A stretch of DNA of 64,000 nt, from positions 1 through 64,000 of the forward strand of contig JABYQS010000011.1 of the NCBI GenBank assembly GCA_022592435.1, given 5' to 3'. Each line of letters opens with the position of its first letter. Positions within the stretch are counted from its first letter, which is position 1. The position numbers were made by a program, and so were the translations under genes. Shown piece after piece: positions 23,499 through 35,404 of this stretch. This DNA is from Cerioporus squamosus. Its lineage: Eukaryota; Basidiomycota; Agaricomycetes; Polyporales; Polyporaceae. The notes under the pieces were generated by a model. The model was not told the origin of the DNA and made no database searches. It worked only from the letters and a program-made list of their open reading frames with translations.

Positions 23499-26400
23499 AT
23501 GTCGGTGTTGCAAGTTGTCTCGCTGAGCCCCAGAACTCATCCGATCCCACAGGTATTCGGGGTCACGCACACGCCAAGGCGATTACAACATTGACGGCGA
23601 TGAGGTCCACTATCCGACGCGTCCGGTGGACAAGGACAAGGCAGAGGCAGAGCTTGTCGTGAACATCAAGAAGGCGACAAATCCCGACGAGACCGCGCCC
23701 AAACAGAAACACGTTCGAAGTGCGTAGGCCCCATTCGCGCGATGTCTTCGTCTGACGCATGGGCCTACAGAGTGTATCGTCTATACTTGGGACTACCACT
23801 CCTCAATATCGTTTTGGACTGGTCTCAGGGTCCAGCCTATCCTTTCAGATGAAGTGCAAACGTTCAAGGCTCTCATCACTGTCCACAAAGTCCTTCAAGA
23901 AGGCCATCCTGTGGTATGTGCGACCCATATCATGACGAGGAGTCGGAAGTAACGAGTTGCGGTACAGACGATCAAGGAAGCGCATGGACAGACGGGTTGG
24001 CTGGAGACTTGCGCGCGTACGGTTGGACATGAGACTGCTCGAGGTGAGCGCACATAATAAGTCACATCCCCGACAAGAATCAATCATATCGCAGGCTATG
24101 GACCTCTCATCCGGACATACGTCCAGTTCCTACTGGCGAAGTTGCGCTTCCATCGTTTGCGACCGGAGTTCAATGGGCTGTTCGAGTATGAGGAGTACAT
24201 CACTCTCAAGGGCATCGACGATCCTAACGAAGGGTGAGTGGAGTTCACCTATGTATTCTCTACCCTGATGTTCAAACTTCTGGTCGAAGATACGAGACCA
24301 TCTCCGACCTCATGGGTCTACAAGACCAGATTGATTCCTTTCAGAGGATGATCTTCGCCCACTTCCGTCACTCCGCCAATAACGAATGTCGCATATCTGC
24401 GCTCGTCCCTCTGGTGAAGGAGAGCTGGGGAATTTACCGTTTCATCACGAGTATGCTTCGGGCAATGCATCGACGTAAGTGGGATTCGACGCTCAATCCT
24501 GTTGTCTATCTCATGGCTACCACAGGAACGAATGATATTGAGGCCCTCGAGCCCTTGCGCTCACGTTATAGCCAGCAACACTACGCCCTCCGGAAATTCT
24601 ACTACGAATGCTCTAACTTGAAGTATCTTACTGGTTTGATTAATGTCCCTAAGCTCGGCCAGGCAAGTTGTGTTTATTCGACACAGTGCCTATATCCTGA
24701 ACACTTCCTCAGGAGCCGCCAAATCTGCTTGACAACGGCACCGCTCCAGACCTCCCAGCTCGGCCCACTACAGCTCCTGTCAAAACGCCTCCTCCAGCCA
24801 CCCCTCAACCCTCCGCAGCTGAGATCAATGAACAAGCGCGGATGCTCAAGCAGTATGAGGACCAGCAGGCCGCCCTTGTTGCAGCTCGCGAGGATGAGGA
24901 GCGCCGCCGGAGAGAGATGGAGGAGCAGCAACGTCGGGAGTTTGAGCAACGTCAAGCAGAGCAGGCAGAAAGGGAGCGGTTGGCCCAAGAGCAATTGCTG
25001 CAGCAACAGATGCAACAGCAGATGATGCAGTACAGCAATCAAGCAGCTCAGCAAATGCACGACCTGGAACGCGAGATTCTTGCCATGCGTGGCCAATATG
25101 AGCGTGATCAACTCATGCTGGAGCAGTATGACAGGGTTGGTCTGTCCCTCTCTTAACGATATGGCCACTCACTGAAAGCCCAACCCGACAGAGAGTCAAG
25201 GCGCTGGAGAGCGAGCTCAGCAGCGTCACCGCCAACGTCAACTCCCAGATGATGTCTAAGGACGAGCTCATTCGGCAGCTGCAGGAGCAGGTCACGATGT
25301 GGCAGAAGAAGTACGAGGCTTTGGCCAAGCTTTACAGCCAGCTGCGTACAGAACACTTGGACATGCTCTCGAAGTTCAAGCAGATGCAGCTCAAGGCCAA
25401 CTCCGCGCAGGAGGCGATCGACAAGATGGAGCGGATGGAGCGCGACCTGAAGGCGAAGAACCTCGAGCTGGCGGACATGATCCGGGAACGTGATCGTGCC
25501 CGTTTCGACCTCGATCGCCAGAAGTCCGCACACAAGGACGAGATTGACAGACTTCGCCGCGAGATCAACTTCGCTAACGAACGCGCTGAGGATGCGACCC
25601 GCTCCAAGAGCTCGGAGGTATCCACGGTGCTATCCAAGTACAACCGTCAACTGTCCGAGCTTGAGGACTCGCTTCGGGTATGCCTCATGATCACATTCAA
25701 CTGTTCTAGTCCTCATTTCCGTATCACAGGCAAAGCAAATGCAGATTGATGACCTGCTCACCAAGCTCGACCACGCTACCGGTGATCTCGAGCGCCTGAG
25801 GGAAGAGAAGGACCAAGAAATTGCCATCCTCCAAGAGGGCATGGATGCCACCCTCCAGCAGCTCTCGGAGGCCCAGCAGGTAAGAACCCGTCATATCGAC
25901 ACTGCCCTCACTTGCCCATACATCTCCCACAGAACCAAGGCCTTAACGAGGAGGCTACCAACGCCCAGATTGATACTTTGATCTTGGACAACCGGAAGAA
26001 GCTGAACCAGATCATCGGTGACTGCCACCAATGTCGTCTATTGAGAAGATTGCACTGACTATTAATCAGACTCCATACTGAACGCATGCGTACAGAAGGT
26101 CGACGAGGCCATCTATGAGCTCGAGTCTCCTGCGCAGGCTGGCAACCTGAACTCTACACCGGAGTACACGCTGTCCATGATCGAGAAGGCCATCAACAAC
26201 GCGACCGACTTCGCCACCATCTTCAATCTTTACCTTGGAGGGGAGCCCGGTGGCGAACACGTCGACGTCATCAAGGGCGCGAACGAGCTCGCTCAGTCTC
26301 TCGCGGACGTCCTTATCAACACCAAGGGCATCACCCGTCTTGTCGACGACGACGTTTCCGACAAGCTCATCAATGTCGCCAAGAACGCGGGTGACGTTGG

Positions 26401-27304
26401 GTTGCGGACGTTCCTCAACCTCCAGTCGTACAAGCTGGACCTCATCCCGCAGCCGACTCAGCGCAAGGAGGTCGCGATGCGCAACAACAGCGAAGTCCGC
26501 GGCGCGCTCTCGAAGCTATCCGAGGTCGTCGACGGTCTCGTGCCCAAGGGCGGCAAGGCAGGCGCGATCAAGGCGAACGGCGACCTCGGCGACCTTGTCG
26601 AGCAGGAGATGTTGGGTGCCGCGAAGGCGATCGAGGCAGCCACCGAGCGCCTGCAGCAGCTCCAGTCCCGTCCGCGCGACTCCTCGCGCCACAGCGCGGT
26701 CGACCTCCAGGTGCACGACGCGATTCTTGCGTCCGCGCTGGCCATCACCAACGCGATCGCGCGCCTCATCCAGGCCGCCACCGAGTCGCAGCAGGAGATC
26801 GTGGCGCAGGGCAAGGGCTCGAGCACGACCCAGCAGTTCTACAAGCGCAACAACCGCTGGACGGAGGGTCTCATCTCTGCTGCGCGCGCGGTCGCGTTCG
26901 CGACGAACCTGCTCATCGAGAGCGCAGACGGTGTCCTTTCGGGCACGCACACGCTCGAGCAGCTCATCGTCGCGTCGAACGAGGTCGCGGCCGCCACAGC
27001 GCAACTCGTTGCCGCGTCCCGCGTGAAGGCGAACCTGATGTCCAAGACCCAGGAGCGGCTCGAGCTCGCGGCCAAGGCCGTCACGGAAGCTTGCAAGGCG
27101 CTCGTGAAGCAGATCAAGGCGATCGCGGCAAAGCAGGTCCAGGAGGAGGACGTCGACTACAAGAACATGGCCGTGATCGAGTTCAAGCGGCGCGAGATGG
27201 AGCAGCAGGTCGAGATCCTGCGGTTGGAGAAGGAGCTTGGCGCTGCGCGGCACAGGCTGGGCGCGATGCGTCGTGCGGGATACCACACCGACGAGACGGA
27301 TTGA
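23499..27304 (+). CDS. SLA2: Endocytic adaptor Sla2/End4 (HIP1R homologue)
   Basis: Links the clathrin coat and PIP2 membranes to actin during endocytosis. The ANTH domain reads AELVVNIKKATNPDETAPK, CIVYTWDYHSSISFWTGLR and QTFKALITVHKVLQEGHP. A Pro-rich linker leads into a long Gln/Glu-rich coiled coil (about 24840-26000). The C-terminal I/LWEQ (talin-type) actin-binding domain ends with EEDVDYKNMAVIEFKRREME and HRLGAMRRAGYHTDETD. Introns are short, and one (24663..24712) has a GC donor (CAG|GCAAGT). The extreme N-terminus is unresolved: YNIDGDEVHYPTRPVDKDK is clearly coding, and the only nearby upstream ATG is at 23499, but I could not splice it to that frame. Treat the start as provisional. 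Confidence 0.93.
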
Positions 27305-28001
27305 GGGCAGAGATACGATTGGAGGTGGAGACGAGGCTTGGACGGAGGTGGCGGAGAATTTTGAATACTTACCTTCCTTATACCGGACCCCCATGTACAA
27401 ACATCGCACGCCAGGCGTTGGCAATCTCACTTTCTTGCACTCTCACAGTCTGTCCGAGAATCGGTTTACTTTTTACTTTTGTCTGCAGATTGTCCCATGT
27501 ATATGATGATGTATATGGTGAGATATGTGCATGTGCGACGCGCGTACGTACATCCACGCAGCGAAGAAACCATTGAGCCAGACTGGTAAACAACAGCGTG
27601 TGAGTGTGCGCAGATCAAGGGAACGAGATGATGGCCAGCGAGGCATGCAGCAGAGACGGAGAGAGTATAGGTGGTTGGCTATCTAGAAATTAAGCAGGTA
27701 CGCGCGGGGCATTGCGGGCGAGTAAACGTATGTGCAAGTCGGTACCAGAAAAGCAAGGTGACGTTGGTGGTGTATCATATCAATAAAGAGGTATAGATAT
27801 GAACGAATGGAGAGGGTCTGCGTCAGTCGCAGGCGAACAGAAAGAAACATTGGAAAGCTGAATGGTGCGAAGGAGTGAGGACGCAGCGCTGGGAAGCAGA
27901 GCAGCAAGCAAGAGGCGCGAAGTGCAAGATGCAAGATGCAAGATGCAAGATGTGCAAGGTAGATGCGAGGGGAAACCAAGCAGCAATGCGGGGTAGACGT
28001 A
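27305..28001. other. Convergent 3' region between SLA2 and the disordered-protein gene
   Basis: About 700 bp between two stop codons facing each other. It contains the 3' ends of both genes and the short tandem repeat at 27922-27958. No gene, RNA or conserved motif is visible. Confidence 0.5.
27922..27958. repeat. Heptanucleotide tandem repeat (GCAAGAT)
   Basis: Four consecutive GCAAGAT units plus an imperfect copy broken by TG. It lies in the convergent 3' region and is expected to vary in copy number between strains. Confidence 0.7.
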
Positions 28002-31000
28002 TCACACAAAGAACGCGCTGTCGGTGCTCCGTACGGTGTCGAACGAGTTCTTCCCGCGCTCCATGTCTAAGAAGCTGCTCTCGATGTCCGCGCCCGGCGA
28101 GTCGGGGACCTCGGGCACCGTCGGCGTGCCATACTCCTCGTCCGAGCCGTTCTCCGCGCTCCCGCTCACCTCGTCCTCGATGTCAAGGAACGACGGCTTC
28201 TTCATGAGCGACCGCCGCTGCAGGATCTTCTGCCGGTCGAACGAGCTTGGGGGCCGGGTCAGAGTGGATGTCACAGTGTCCGTGGACTCCTGGCGGCGGA
28301 TCCTTGTCGTCCGCATGGACGGCGGCGGGGAGAGAGGATTCATCGGCACGACGCTAACGCGCTTCATGGCAGCAGCCTCGACCTCCTGCAGATCGTGGCG
28401 CGAAGGCCGGCGTCTCGGCGGTGGGGGTAGACTCGCGGACGGGATTTCAGGAGAATGCGTCGCAGTCTGGAAGCTCGGGGATGCAGGCGGCGTCAGAGCG
28501 GCCTGAGCGGTAGACGGCCGCACAGACAACGGTGGGGGACGGTTCAACCCCTTTGCAAGCATCGACGAGCTCCGCGCCGGTCCGCCGCGCGTGGGGTCCA
28601 TAAGGGCAATCTTGCGCATCTGCGGGGACTGCGCCGTCGACGGCCGAGCTCCGCCCAACGACCTCGAGGAGATAATGGATGCGCCCCTCGAGACGCCTCC
28701 CTTATCGTGCGCAGGTCCAAACGCCAAGGTGCCCGTCGAGGAGTTAGACAGGACGGAGTTGGACCGCGACCGCGCAGCGGAAGAGTTGCCGCTGTACGTC
28801 AGACCGAAGTCGCCTGGCTGGAGATCGAGCTTCGGCTTCCGCTCCTGCTCAGGCTCAGGCTCGGGCTCCCGCAGGGAAGCAGTAGCGTCTTCGTCCGCGA
28901 GTTTCTCCGCGAGCTTCAGTTGCTCTGCTGGAGACATGATGTACTGCGGAATGTACTCCGACTGCGACGTTCGCTTGTTGCTCGAGTCGTCCCACAGCGA
29001 CGAGGGAGATATACACGCGTTCCGCGTCATGAGCGAGAGGGGACCTCCGGCCGCACCGAATGACATGGTAATCGCCTCGACTCCTGACGAGGTGGTTGGT
29101 CGTATGTCGCTGTCGAAGCTGAACACTGACCGCTTGTCGTCCTCTGCTGATGGGCTCGTTGGTCCGTGCGACGATGTACTTCTTCGTGCACTTGACCCAG
29201 AAAACAGCCGTTTGCGTGGGCTGGTCACGCTGCTTCGTCGAGGTTCCACTACGGGAGAGGAGGGCTGGTTGAGGGCCTCTGTGCTGGTGGATGCGTGGCC
29301 GTTGCTAGAGGAACCGTGGCGCAGCCCAGGTAGTGGTGGTAGAGGGACACGAGAGGCGTGGAAGGATCGCTGCTTGCGCGGGGTCTTTCCACTATGATGT
29401 GACACGTGACCATTGCTGTGACTATTTGCCTCGTCGAGAGCTCCGGAGGACGACACGCTCGCGGAAGAGTGCCGCTGAGGAAGGTTCTGCTGGGACGACA
29501 TCTTCCTGAGCAGCTTCCCTGCTTCGGGTGGATCTCACCAAAGACCGATACCGGCACGGAAGGAAACTTGCTCAATGGAGAAGGTAGGCTCGCCTCTATG
29601 TCCGCAGGTGACACTGGACTCAAATCGCCATCCAGGACGTACATGTTCCGATTACTGCGCCGTTTGCCTTTCGTGGACCCACTATCTCGTGCCTCGAAAG
29701 GACCCAAGTCATAGCTGCTGTTCATGAGCTCAGAGATGGCATCCCCAGCATCGAGGTCGTGGAAATCGACGCTCGGCGCGAAGTTCAAGCTCGCTGAGCT
29801 TGTTGAGGCACGAAACTCCATCGGAGACATGTCATAAGGGGAAGTCGGTATTGGAGGCGGCGGTAAACCACTTGTAGGTGGCGCGGCAGGAATCGGCGGA
29901 AGTCGTGACGAGGAAGCCTTCCTCACAACGACGACTGGCCGTCTGGAAGAGCTCGGAGACACGGGAGAATCGACATGTGTCGAAGTGGAAGAAGTCGATC
30001 GAGTGCGAGAGAAGGTAACAGGAGACGGTGACGGCGTGTTGGAGGAGGATGGTGATGACGAGCCCGACGCCTTGCGACGGACTTGCAATGGCAGAACGGG
30101 GAAGAGCGTCACGGGCGGTGTGGGCTGTCGATGATCGACGGCACCGACAGTCATGCCTCTAGGCCGCGCCAGACTGGGGCTGGACCGTTTGCGGGCAAGA
30201 TGGGGAGCATTCGCGCCGCCATTGGGTTCACTAAGTCGGGCCCGGTAGTCATGAGGAGTGACCGTGGAATTCGACGAATTGGAACCAGAAGGCGTCTTCA
30301 TTCGTCGCGTCCTCTGCGACTGCACGCTAGAGGACGAGGGACTATCCGCATAGTATGAATTATGCGTCTGGGAGAGGTCATACGCAGATCGACTGTGAGA
30401 AAATCAGTGAAAGTCCGTTCCTGCCGGGTATACGTTTAAGAGCACTGACCTAGCCGGCGGAGACCTTCCGAACGAGCTGGCAGCGGAGAGGGGAGACAAG
30501 GCCTGGACATCCGAGTAGTTCCCATGAGAATTGGACGAAGACGACCCGTACGAGCCCCGATTGTGTGGGGGCGTGTCTAGACGCTTGTGCTGGGGATCGA
30601 GCATAGAGGAGTCAGAATACACGGATAGTCTGTTTGGGTCCTGTGGTAGATGTTGTACAACGATGCCACCGGAAGCGAAGGGGTCGATCTCCGAGAAGGT
30701 CATGACAGAGTGCTGGTAGGAATGGCGGTCGCGGGGATGGTCTGAGGGCGTGCGTGGCTCGGAATGGGGTTCTGAGGCGGCGTCATAGTCGTATTCCGAA
30801 GAGCGTACGGTGGAAACGGATTTGGCAGGGGGACGATTCGAGAAGAAGGGTGCACGCTCTACGGCGGCCGGGGAGTGGGCACTGCTGCTGTTCCCCGAGG
30901 CGGGACGCGGATGGGGGTACGCACGTGGAGATGGTAACGGGGACGGGGGATCTTGGATGGTCAGCGCGGGGAGCTTTTTGCTCTTGAGACCAATAGCGGA

Positions 31001-31192
31001 GGCAAGAGTGTTGAACTTGAGAGAGGGCAGGGCATCTTTGGCCCTGGGAGAGGCGCTAGATGCGGTGGAGGGGTACTTCTCGTCTTCTTCCGCGAGGCTG
31101 GAGACAGAGCGGTTCGGACGCAGGGAATCCTTGGAGGACTTTGAGCGCGACCACCACGGCCTGCTGGGAGCGGGGGAGAGTGCGGGAGGCAT
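28002..31192 (-). CDS. Long Ser/Pro-rich disordered protein of unknown function
   Basis: It starts at 31192 (MPPALSPAPSRPWWSRSKSS) and ends at 28002, roughly 1,000 residues with few introns. The protein is mostly low complexity, with many SP, TP and RxxS sites suggesting heavy phosphorylation. Islands of order-prone sequence include IMSPAEQLKLAEKLADED, DFHDLDAGDAISELMNSSYD and PSFLDIEDEVSGSAENGSDE, an acidic patch near the end. A frame change near 29530 is best explained by a 62-nt intron (GTATCG..CCCAG). No catalytic domain is visible. Such proteins in fungi are often polarity, septation or signalling scaffolds, but nothing here proves that. Confidence 0.7.
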
Positions 31193-33597
31193 AGAAGAGA
31201 GAGAGAAGGAAAGGAGCGTGGTCTCCCAGATTGATCAAAGGGACAGCTAGGTGGGGATCACTGATTCAGAGGCGGCGCGGAGGGGAGAGGAAACTGCTGC
31301 GGGGACGCACCGGAAGAGCGGGAGTGCTTCACGACATGTAGACGTGGGTCGTGAACGCGGCAGGGCGGGGGGCGGGGGCGGGAGGGGAGCGGGGCGGGAG
31401 GCGGGGAGACAGCGCAGGAGGAGGAGGAGATCCTGACCGACGCAGAGAGAGACGGTCGCAAGGGCGGATGTCGACGAGACTGTCGCGGGAGACGCCCATT
31501 CATATCAGCCATTAATTCGCGCTGTCCTGTTATGTAAACCGTCCCTCCGTCCGAGCACGTCCTCTGGCTGGCAGCGGACGCGCAGAGGGACGATCTGCAC
31601 ACAGCCATCCCGGCTTCCATCCACGTTCCCTGCAGTCGCCCCGCCCTCCTCCACGCCGCCAGCCCTGCGTCCCCGCCCGCGCCTCCCCGCCGCGCGCCTC
31701 CTCGCGCGTCTCCGCCCAGTTGCCCCTTGCGCCAATCGCCGCCGCCAATCAACCCCATATCATCCCGCGGCGTCTGCAGCCCTCCCGCTGGTTAAGTCTT
31801 GCCCGTTCTGCCACGCCTGCACAACTCACCGGCCCGCCCTCTCTGCGGCATTGTTCGTCCTCCGAGCGGGTACGGAGCCAGATAAACCCGCCCTCGGCAC
31901 CGACGTCCCGTCGGGGCCACCGTATATTGCACCCCCGTCGCTGCATGCATGGTCTATCGCGTTTCCAGTTGCGAGGGCGCTGTGCACTTCAAACAGATGA
32001 CCGCGAGACAGACGCGTTATACACCTGCGCCGGTACCACGTTTCCCGGCTTCACATCCTACTCGCCAACCGCCTCACCCACTCCAGCCGCCAGGCAACCT
32101 CGCCCGGCCCTGTGCCGTCATACTCCTCCCCATACAATAGACCCTCGGTACCGCCGTGTGAGATAGCGCGGCTCGGACATGCCACAGAAGCAGGCTAGAA
32201 CCGCAGAAGCCTCTCTGCCCTTGGAGCGAGCAATCCCACAAATACTCCGCGACCTTGCACCTCCGACTCGGGAGAAGTAATTCCCTGAACCCTCCGCTCG
32301 TCTTACGGCCTCAGACGCAGCAGACGCAGAAATTTGAGGGGCCAGGCGGCCGCCGTTAACGGAGGAATGGACGAAAGGAAATTTGTTCAATTGGTGCCGC
32401 CCCGCAGCCTCGTTCGTGGGCGCGGCCACGACACGCGAGTGCGCCGGGGATGCAGAAGCTCTCACCGTTACCGAAAGGCCACAGCTTGCGGATGCTGAAG
32501 ACGCGCTGATCAGACCACAGAACCTCGTCACTGTAGCTAAACCACTCACCGATGCTTCACTGCCTAACTCGGGGCACAATGGCAGGAACCCGGGCTCGGG
32601 AGAGAACGACCCTGCCGCCGGCTCGACTCACCATCTTCCTGAGCCTGTCAGAGCGCGCGTAGATCAGATGAAGCCATCTACTGACAGTTCCCGTTCTCCA
32701 GCCGATTCGAAGGGCGGCCATGCTGCACGCGCGAAGCACTTAGCATTGAGATCCTGTACGTTCACCAATCTCAGGGCGGTACCGAGAAGACAGGTGAAGA
32801 GAAGTGAAGGCCTCGACGGAAAGGCCGCCGTGGACGCTGCCTCCGCGAGGCTCTGCGTTTGCCTTTCCTCGACGAGGCGGGCGGTCGGTAGCCATCAGGC
32901 GTTCGCTGCGGGCCAACCCCAGAATCAGAGCCCGTTGATAGAACGTCCGGCGTTCCATTGCAGGTAAGTCCTACCCGATACTCCTCGGACTGTCAGCGGC
33001 GGAGATATTGCATTGAGAAAGTCAAACATACCTCTCACGTAATGGTCATAGGCGGGTGGGTGGGTTAGGTTCAGGACAATGACATCAAGTGTGTGTTCTG
33101 ATACCTCGAGCGAAGCAGTAAGCTTACTAACGATGCAGGGATGGACGATAACGTTCTGAGGTTCACGACATGACCTGGATGGAGATTGATGTACTGTCCT
33201 GATACCTGCAATATGGGAAGCGAGTACAACACTTGCAACTGGGCCACTTTGCGCCCTCGACTACATCTTGGATGTTCAATGCGAGATCGAACAGTAAGGG
33301 CCACGCAACTCGCTGATTTTCGGAGTTCACGAGTCACTAATGAATACGCATGACGCCGCCCACTGCATGATCCGACAGCACTGTACAGATCCCAACACTC
33401 TCATCAGTGGCGTGCTCTCACACGAAGCCCCGAAGGCACGCAACGCGAAGGACTCACCTCGAGGAATATGAACAGAGAACCGCACAAGCCAGGGTCACCA
33501 GTCTCTGCTGTCCGAGACCATCAATCTCGCGTCGCCGGGTGGGGAAAAGAAGAGATACGATGAGACTCTCGGACTCGGATTGCGCGAACGTACATCA
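31193..33597. other. Gene-poor 2.4-kb stretch
   Basis: This is the longest stretch here without a convincing gene. It holds the promoter of the disordered-protein gene and a guanine-rich block at 31363-31406. Open frames of 150-195 codons occur on both strands near 32120-32970, but they lack ATG starts, known motifs or matching splice sites, and they overlap each other, as expected for GC-rich non-coding DNA. I saw no tRNA or rRNA. A lineage-specific gene or non-coding RNA cannot be excluded. Confidence 0.5.
31363..31406 (+). other. Potential G-quadruplex block
   Basis: Within 44 bases there are at least seven runs of three or more G, separated by one to three other bases. It lies about 170 bp upstream of the start of the minus-strand disordered-protein gene, so the G-rich strand is its template strand. 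Confidence 0.55.
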
Positions 33598-35231
33598 TCA
33601 GCCCAGCGATGCCCATACGTCCTCCTCATCACGCTCCTGCGCCGCCTGCACCGCGCGCGGCATGTCCGTCATGGGCGCGCGCTGTGTCCGCGGAGGCTCG
33701 TCGCCTGCATCGAAGACAACGTCGCTCCGCATGAGCGGCTGCCCGAGCTCTCCCGCGTCTTCTTCGTCGTCCAGATCCAGGTCGAGCGCGAGACCCCGTC
33801 TGTGGGCGGCCGACAGGTCGATTGGCTTCGGACGCGTGAATATTGATTGGCCGGACCTGCGCTCGGAGCATCAGCAGCTGTTGCGCCAGGGAAGATGCGC
33901 CGAAAAGAACAAGGCATCGGAGAACTTGAGAACGATAGAGAGACACGAAATATGAATGACCGCCAGGACTTCGAGGAACACGACGGTCGACAAACGCCGT
34001 GGGCATAGCGGACCAAAGCACCTCCCCTCCAACGCTTAGTAGCCTCCACGTAATATGGCATGTCTAGAGGTACAGAGGATTCATCTCGGAGGGTTGCATG
34101 ACATCGGGTCTGAACCGGTATCCTTTACATAAGTATGAACTCCTGCCTGTGTGTCTGCACCACAAGTCTGTGACGTGCAATGCAGTGGTATAGACAAGGG
34201 AAGCTTACAGCGAGTCGGGCATAGTTGCGGAGATGTGTCAGGGACTATCTGCCCATTACCTGCCTCCGACATGTAACGCCTCGCGCTAAGCCTGACTCGC
34301 GCTGCCGCAGTCTGAGAAACGCCCAACTACGCACAGGGCGCTTTCAGGTTCGATGACCTAGCGCAGCGTAGACAGTTCTCCCCAAGGCCTGGCGGTTGAC
34401 TTCCATGCCGCAGCAGGTGGCTCTCGGCACCGATCCTACGAGGCGGAGATTCCAACAAGCATATACCCCGCGTAGCGTCATCGTAGGATAGAACGACGGA
34501 AACAAGAGGGAATGCAAGGAATACGAAGGGATCAATGACGTACTGTCGCATAACAGTCGCTAGCCTGCCGAACTGGAGAACGTTCCGCCCAACAAGGAGC
34601 AGGGTGTCGAGTAGCTCTTCCTCCTTGCTCGTGTTCCCGCAGCCCGCGAAGAAGATGAAGAGGAGAGTGATCACACAGAACGCGGTCATGGCAAGATCCA
34701 TGACGTTCCACATGGACTTCCAGAATTGCTATGGGGTGGATTGCAGGTTGGCGGACGCACACTTGGGATGAAGGGTAGTTCAACACTCACTCGGCCAAAC
34801 GCCACAAAGCGAATCCCAACCTCCAGAATCATCGCCGCGTTGATAATGAACTCCAATATGTAGAAGGGCAGCGTCGGACAGTCGTTCACGAGACTGAGCA
34901 CGACCGTCGTGATTGATAGTCCCGCCATAGCGAGGTAGAGGATGATGTAGGTTCCGGAGTGAACGAATCTGTTCGCGATGTTCTTCGCAATCTCATCCCT
35001 GGTCATGGAGTATATTGATCGTGTAGGTCTACAGGGTCAGGGTACAACCACGCTATTAGATGTCCATGAGTTGGTAAGACCATTCGCGACGAGTCCGACG
35101 CACGTTTGTGAAGCAGCATTGTTAAGAGCCTCTGTCTCGCCCGCCTCGAGGTCCGCTAATTGTTGGTCAGGAGAGGAAGACATGAGCCCAAGAGTAAGGG
35201 AGCTCGCTCGAGGACGTCGCGAGCTAGCCAT
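33598..35231 (-). CDS. Voltage-sensor (ion transport domain) membrane protein
   Basis: It starts at 35231 ([15 protein letters not shown]) and has four membrane segments: [20 protein letters not shown] (S1), [20 protein letters not shown] (S2), [20 protein letters not shown] (S3) and [19 protein letters not shown] (S4-like, three arginines). No pore loop or S5-S6 pair follows; instead there is a soluble tail with [16 protein letters not shown] and an acidic stretch, ending EEDVWASLG at 33598. This matches a fungal voltage-sensor-only family with an ion-transport domain. It could be a proton or cation conductor or a membrane-potential sensor; the sequence does not decide. The last intron (33857..34543) is 687 nt, far longer than any other here. 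The start lies 173 bp from the divergent CWC25 start. Confidence 0.82.
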
Positions 35232-35404
35232 GCCACGTGGGCGCTTCCCCGCTGCAGCCCCGCTATGAAGCTCAACACGGACAAACAGCGCTTGTTTGTC
35301 ACTCTCCTCCGTGCTGCGACCTCCACTGCCGTTGCACGCTTGCTCTTCCTGCTCGTCTCCTCTGCACCTCAGTCGTCACACTCGTTCCGAAGCAATCAGT
35401 CAAG

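Noticed and set aside
26516..27430. Leu/Arg-rich minus-strand open frame of about 300 codons
   Set aside because: It is antisense to the I/LWEQ domain of SLA2 and has the composition of a shadow frame.
27922..27958. Short direct repeats considered as a CRISPR-like array
   Set aside because: The units are seven bases with no spacers, in a eukaryotic genome; it is a simple tandem repeat.
29500..29570. Apparent frameshift in the Ser/Pro-rich disordered protein (FGEIHP versus KLLRKMSSQQN)
   Set aside because: A 62-nt intron (GTATCG..CCCAG) joins both sides in phase and is of normal size, so no base need be missing.
32383..32967. Plus-strand open frame of about 195 codons in the gene-poor stretch
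   Set aside because: It has no ATG at its start, no conserved motif and no signal peptide, and it overlaps open frames on the other strand.
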